A stretch of DNA of 64,000 bases from Carnimonas bestiolae (GTDB lineage Bacteria > Pseudomonadota > Gammaproteobacteria > Pseudomonadales > Halomonadaceae), in NCBI RefSeq assembly GCF_051251125.1, contig NZ_JBPCZL010000013.1. One strand, written 5' to 3'. How positions within the stretch are numbered: position 1 is the first letter of the stretch; the number at the start of each line of letters is the position of its first letter. Below the pieces are notes generated by a model that made no database searches, was not told the origin of the DNA, and saw nothing but the letters and a program-made list of their open reading frames with translations. Shown piece by piece: positions 62,255 to 64,000 of this stretch. The translations under genes were made by a program, and so were the position numbers.

Positions 62255-63463
62255 ATGAGTGATGTTGCCCAAGCGTTTGAGTTGATCAAGCGTGGAACTG
62301 ATGAAATTCTCCTCGAGCAAACCCTGCTGGATAAACTTCAATCCGGCAAAAAACTGCGCATCAAGGCTGGCTTTGATCCAACCGCTCCTGACCTGCACCT
62401 CGGCCATAGTGTGCTTCTTACCAAGCTTCGTCAGTTTCAGGATCTGGGGCACACGGTCATCTTCCTGATCGGCGACTTCACTGGGATGATCGGGGACCCG
62501 ACCGGCAAAAGTGCTACCCGACCGCCGCTCACTGCGGAACAGGTCAAGGCAAATGCGGAAACCTATAAAGAGCAGGTGTTCAAGATCCTTGACGCCGAAA
62601 AGACAGAACTGCGCTTTAACTCGGAGTGGTTCGGCGATATGTCGGCGGGCGACATGATCAAGCTAGCGTCGCAGAGCACAGTGGCGCGCATGCTTGAGCG
62701 CGACGATTTCGAGAAGCGTTACAACGCCAATCAGTCGATCGCCATTCACGAGTTCCTGTATCCGCTGGTGCAGGGCTACGATTCGGTGGCGCTAAAGGCA
62801 GATGTCGAACTGGGCGGCACCGATCAAAAGTTCAATTTGCTGATGGGCCGCGAGCTGCAAAAGCATTTTGGGCAAGCGCCTCAGGTTGTTATCACAATGC
62901 CGCTGCTCGAAGGCCTCGATGGCGTGCAGAAGATGTCCAAGTCGTTGAACAACTATGTTGGCCTTGAAGATTCCCCTGGGGTGATGTTCAACAAATTGGT
63001 ATCGATGCCGGACGCATTGCTGTGGAAATATTTCGATCTGCTCTCGCTTAAGTCCAACGAAGAACTGGACGCGCTGAAGAAGCAGGTCGAAGAAGGCGCC
63101 AACCCGCGTGATATCAAAATGGAGTTCGCGCGCGAGATTATTACGCGCTATCACGGCGCAGAGGCGGCGGCCAATGCTCATAAGGCTAACGGCAACGTAC
63201 TGGGCGAAGGGGAGATCCCCGAAGACATCGATGAAGTCGAAGTATCATTCGATGGCAGCGGCGGTGCGCCAATCGCTTATGTGCTTAATCGCGCGGGGCT
63301 GGTAAAAAATAGTGCTCAGGCCAAGGATTTGCTGGGCAACCAGCGGGTTAAGGTAGATGGCGAGGCAGTGGCCAAAGACGCTGTGCTGGCCTTCGACCGC
63401 ACTTACGTTATTCAGGCGGGTAAACGTAATTTCGCTAAAGTCACGGTTGTTTCTGGCGCCTAA
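62255..63463 (+). CDS. tyrS: Tyrosyl-tRNA synthetase
   Basis: 402 residues from MSDVAQAFELIKRGTDEILLEQTLLDKL, the longer TyrZ-like bacterial type. HLGH is the HIGH motif and KMSKS is present (residues about 229-233); a C-terminal S4 RNA-binding domain ends in QAGKRNFAKVTV. It charges tRNA-Tyr. The upstream frame to 62090 is leader and not family-like. A terminator and an rRNA operon follow, as behind tyrZ in P. aeruginosa. Confidence 0.96.
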   Translation: MSDVAQAFELIKRGTDEILLEQTLLDKLQSGKKLRIKAGFDPTAPDLHLGHSVLLTKLRQFQDLGHTVIFLIGDFTGMIGDPTGKSATRPPLTAEQVKANAETYKEQVFKILDAEKTELRFNSEWFGDMSAGDMIKLASQSTVARMLERDDFEKRYNANQSIAIHEFLYPLVQGYDSVALKADVELGGTDQKFNLLMGRELQKHFGQAPQVVITMPLLEGLDGVQKMSKSLNNYVGLEDSPGVMFNKLVSMPDALLWKYFDLLSLKSNEELDALKKQVEEGANPRDIKMEFAREIITRYHGAEAAANAHKANGNVLGEGEIPEDIDEVEVSFDGSGGAPIAYVLNRAGLVKNSAQAKDLLGNQRVKVDGEAVAKDAVLAFDRTYVIQAGKRNFAKVTVVSGA

Positions 63464-63490
63464 GTGTGGGCGTAGGAGTACTGCCCGTAG

Positions 63491-63522
63491 CCGCTCTCCT
63501 TCGGGGGAGCGGTTTTCTTTTT
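63491..63522 (+). terminator. Intrinsic terminator after tyrS
   Basis: CCGCTCTCC, loop TTCG, GGGGAGCGG, then TTTTCTTTTT. Confidence 0.93.
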
Positions 63523-63698
63523 AGGCATGCTCAATATGCGGCCAAAAATTATCTTCTAAAACGCCTTGCAAAGCACCGAGATGGTGCGTAAAGTAGGCCT
63601 CCACCGCTGGGGCAGGTCCTCAGCAGCGGGAAGTTAACGGATTTGTTAAGCCGTTGATTTTCGGAGGTAAAGCGCGGTGTTGCTGAGCTAACGGAAAC

Positions 63699-63748
63699 GT
63701 TAACGAAAGCAAAAAAGCGATTGACTTCCACACCGGATTGCGTAGAAT
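63699..63748 (+). promoter_or_regulatory. rRNA operon promoter with A-rich upstream element
   Basis: TTGACT (63721-63726), a 16-base spacer as usual for rRNA promoters, and TAGAAT (63743-63748). The 20 bases before the -35 are A-rich, like an UP element. The interval 63540-63698 holds no gene and may carry Fis sites. Confidence 0.8.
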
Positions 63749-63754
63749 ACGCAT

Positions 63755-64000
63755 CCACTCGAACGGGGCACGGTTTAGCGCTTCAGTTCGACGCTCTTTA
63801 ACAAATCGATCAGACAATTTGTGTGGGCGCTCGTTTCGATTCGGACGGCAACGTCACTCACCACGCTCGCAAGAGCAGGCTTTTAAAGCCGGTGAGCTTA
63901 AGATAATCGAGATTGTAGTGCTCTAGCACTGTCATAATTCATATTATGCAGACTTTAGCAGTCAATTCTCGAGCCAAATTAAACGAAGCTTCGGCTTTGT
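63755..64000 (+). other. rRNA leader with boxA/boxC antitermination sites (16S gene beyond the window)
   Basis: GCTCTTTAACA at 63793-63803 is boxA, the NusB-S10 binding site, and GTGTGGGC near 63821 is boxC-like. The remaining bases are the precursor leader. The start of the 16S gene (AGAGTTTGAT) is not reached, so no rRNA gene is annotated. Confidence 0.85.

Overview
The window looks like a chromosome segment of a gammaproteobacterium of the Halomonadaceae type. The host genes follow the order known from Pseudomonas and Halomonas (ssrA-smpB, ratA-rnfH, bamE/fur, recN, grpE-dnaK-dnaJ-dapB, carAB-greA, rlmE-ftsH-folP-glmM-tpiA-secG, rimP-nusA-infB-rbfA-truB-rpsO-pnp, dksA-gluQRS-pcnB-folK-panBC, yggS-proC-yggT-metXW, tyrS-rrn). 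The leader before the rRNA operon also resembles that group. By eye the base composition is in the mid-50s %GC, low for Halomonas itself, so a Zymobacter/Carnimonas-like relative is possible. This placement is inference.

Positions 1-12.7 kb are the late half of a P2-like prophage. Tail fibre (cut by the window start), baseplate, spike, tail completion, lysis and head genes run leftward, and terminase ATPase and portal run rightward, as in P2. A toxin-antitoxin pair with its own operator follows the portal gene. About 600 bases without genes then hold a cos-like site and several repeat families, and end at the 3' end of ssrA. No integrase lies at this end. The order attachment site, cos, cargo, portal recalls phage phiCTX, whose integrase lies at the far end.

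Positions 13.3-34.9 kb hold trans-translation (ssrA, smpB), envelope and iron control (bamE, fur), SOS repair (recN with a LexA box), and the heat-shock genes grpE, dnaK, dnaJ and ftsH, with sigma-32-like promoters visible before grpE, dnaK and ftsH. They also hold dapB, a metallo-hydrolase, two transporters, carAB with an attenuator-like leader terminator, greA, yhbY and rlmE. Positions 35-48 kb hold folate, peptidoglycan and central metabolism genes, secG, two tRNAs and the large translation/RNA operon ending in pnp.

Positions 48-57 kb hold an amino-acid permease and the leftward cluster dksA, phosphoribosyltransferase, gluQRS, [small RNA], pcnB, folK, panB, panC. The most interesting element is the roughly 330-nt stretch between gluQRS and pcnB. 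On the minus strand it has a sigma-54-type promoter, five A-rich CA motifs (AACAACAA type) mostly in hairpin loops, and an intrinsic terminator. This is the architecture and the location of the Pseudomonas Hfq/Crc-sequestering RNA CrcZ, but the cbrAB genes that normally lie just upstream are absent.

Positions 57-64 kb hold a thioesterase, metW-metX, yggT, proC, yggS, then tyrS and the promoter and leader of an rRNA operon whose 16S gene starts beyond the window.
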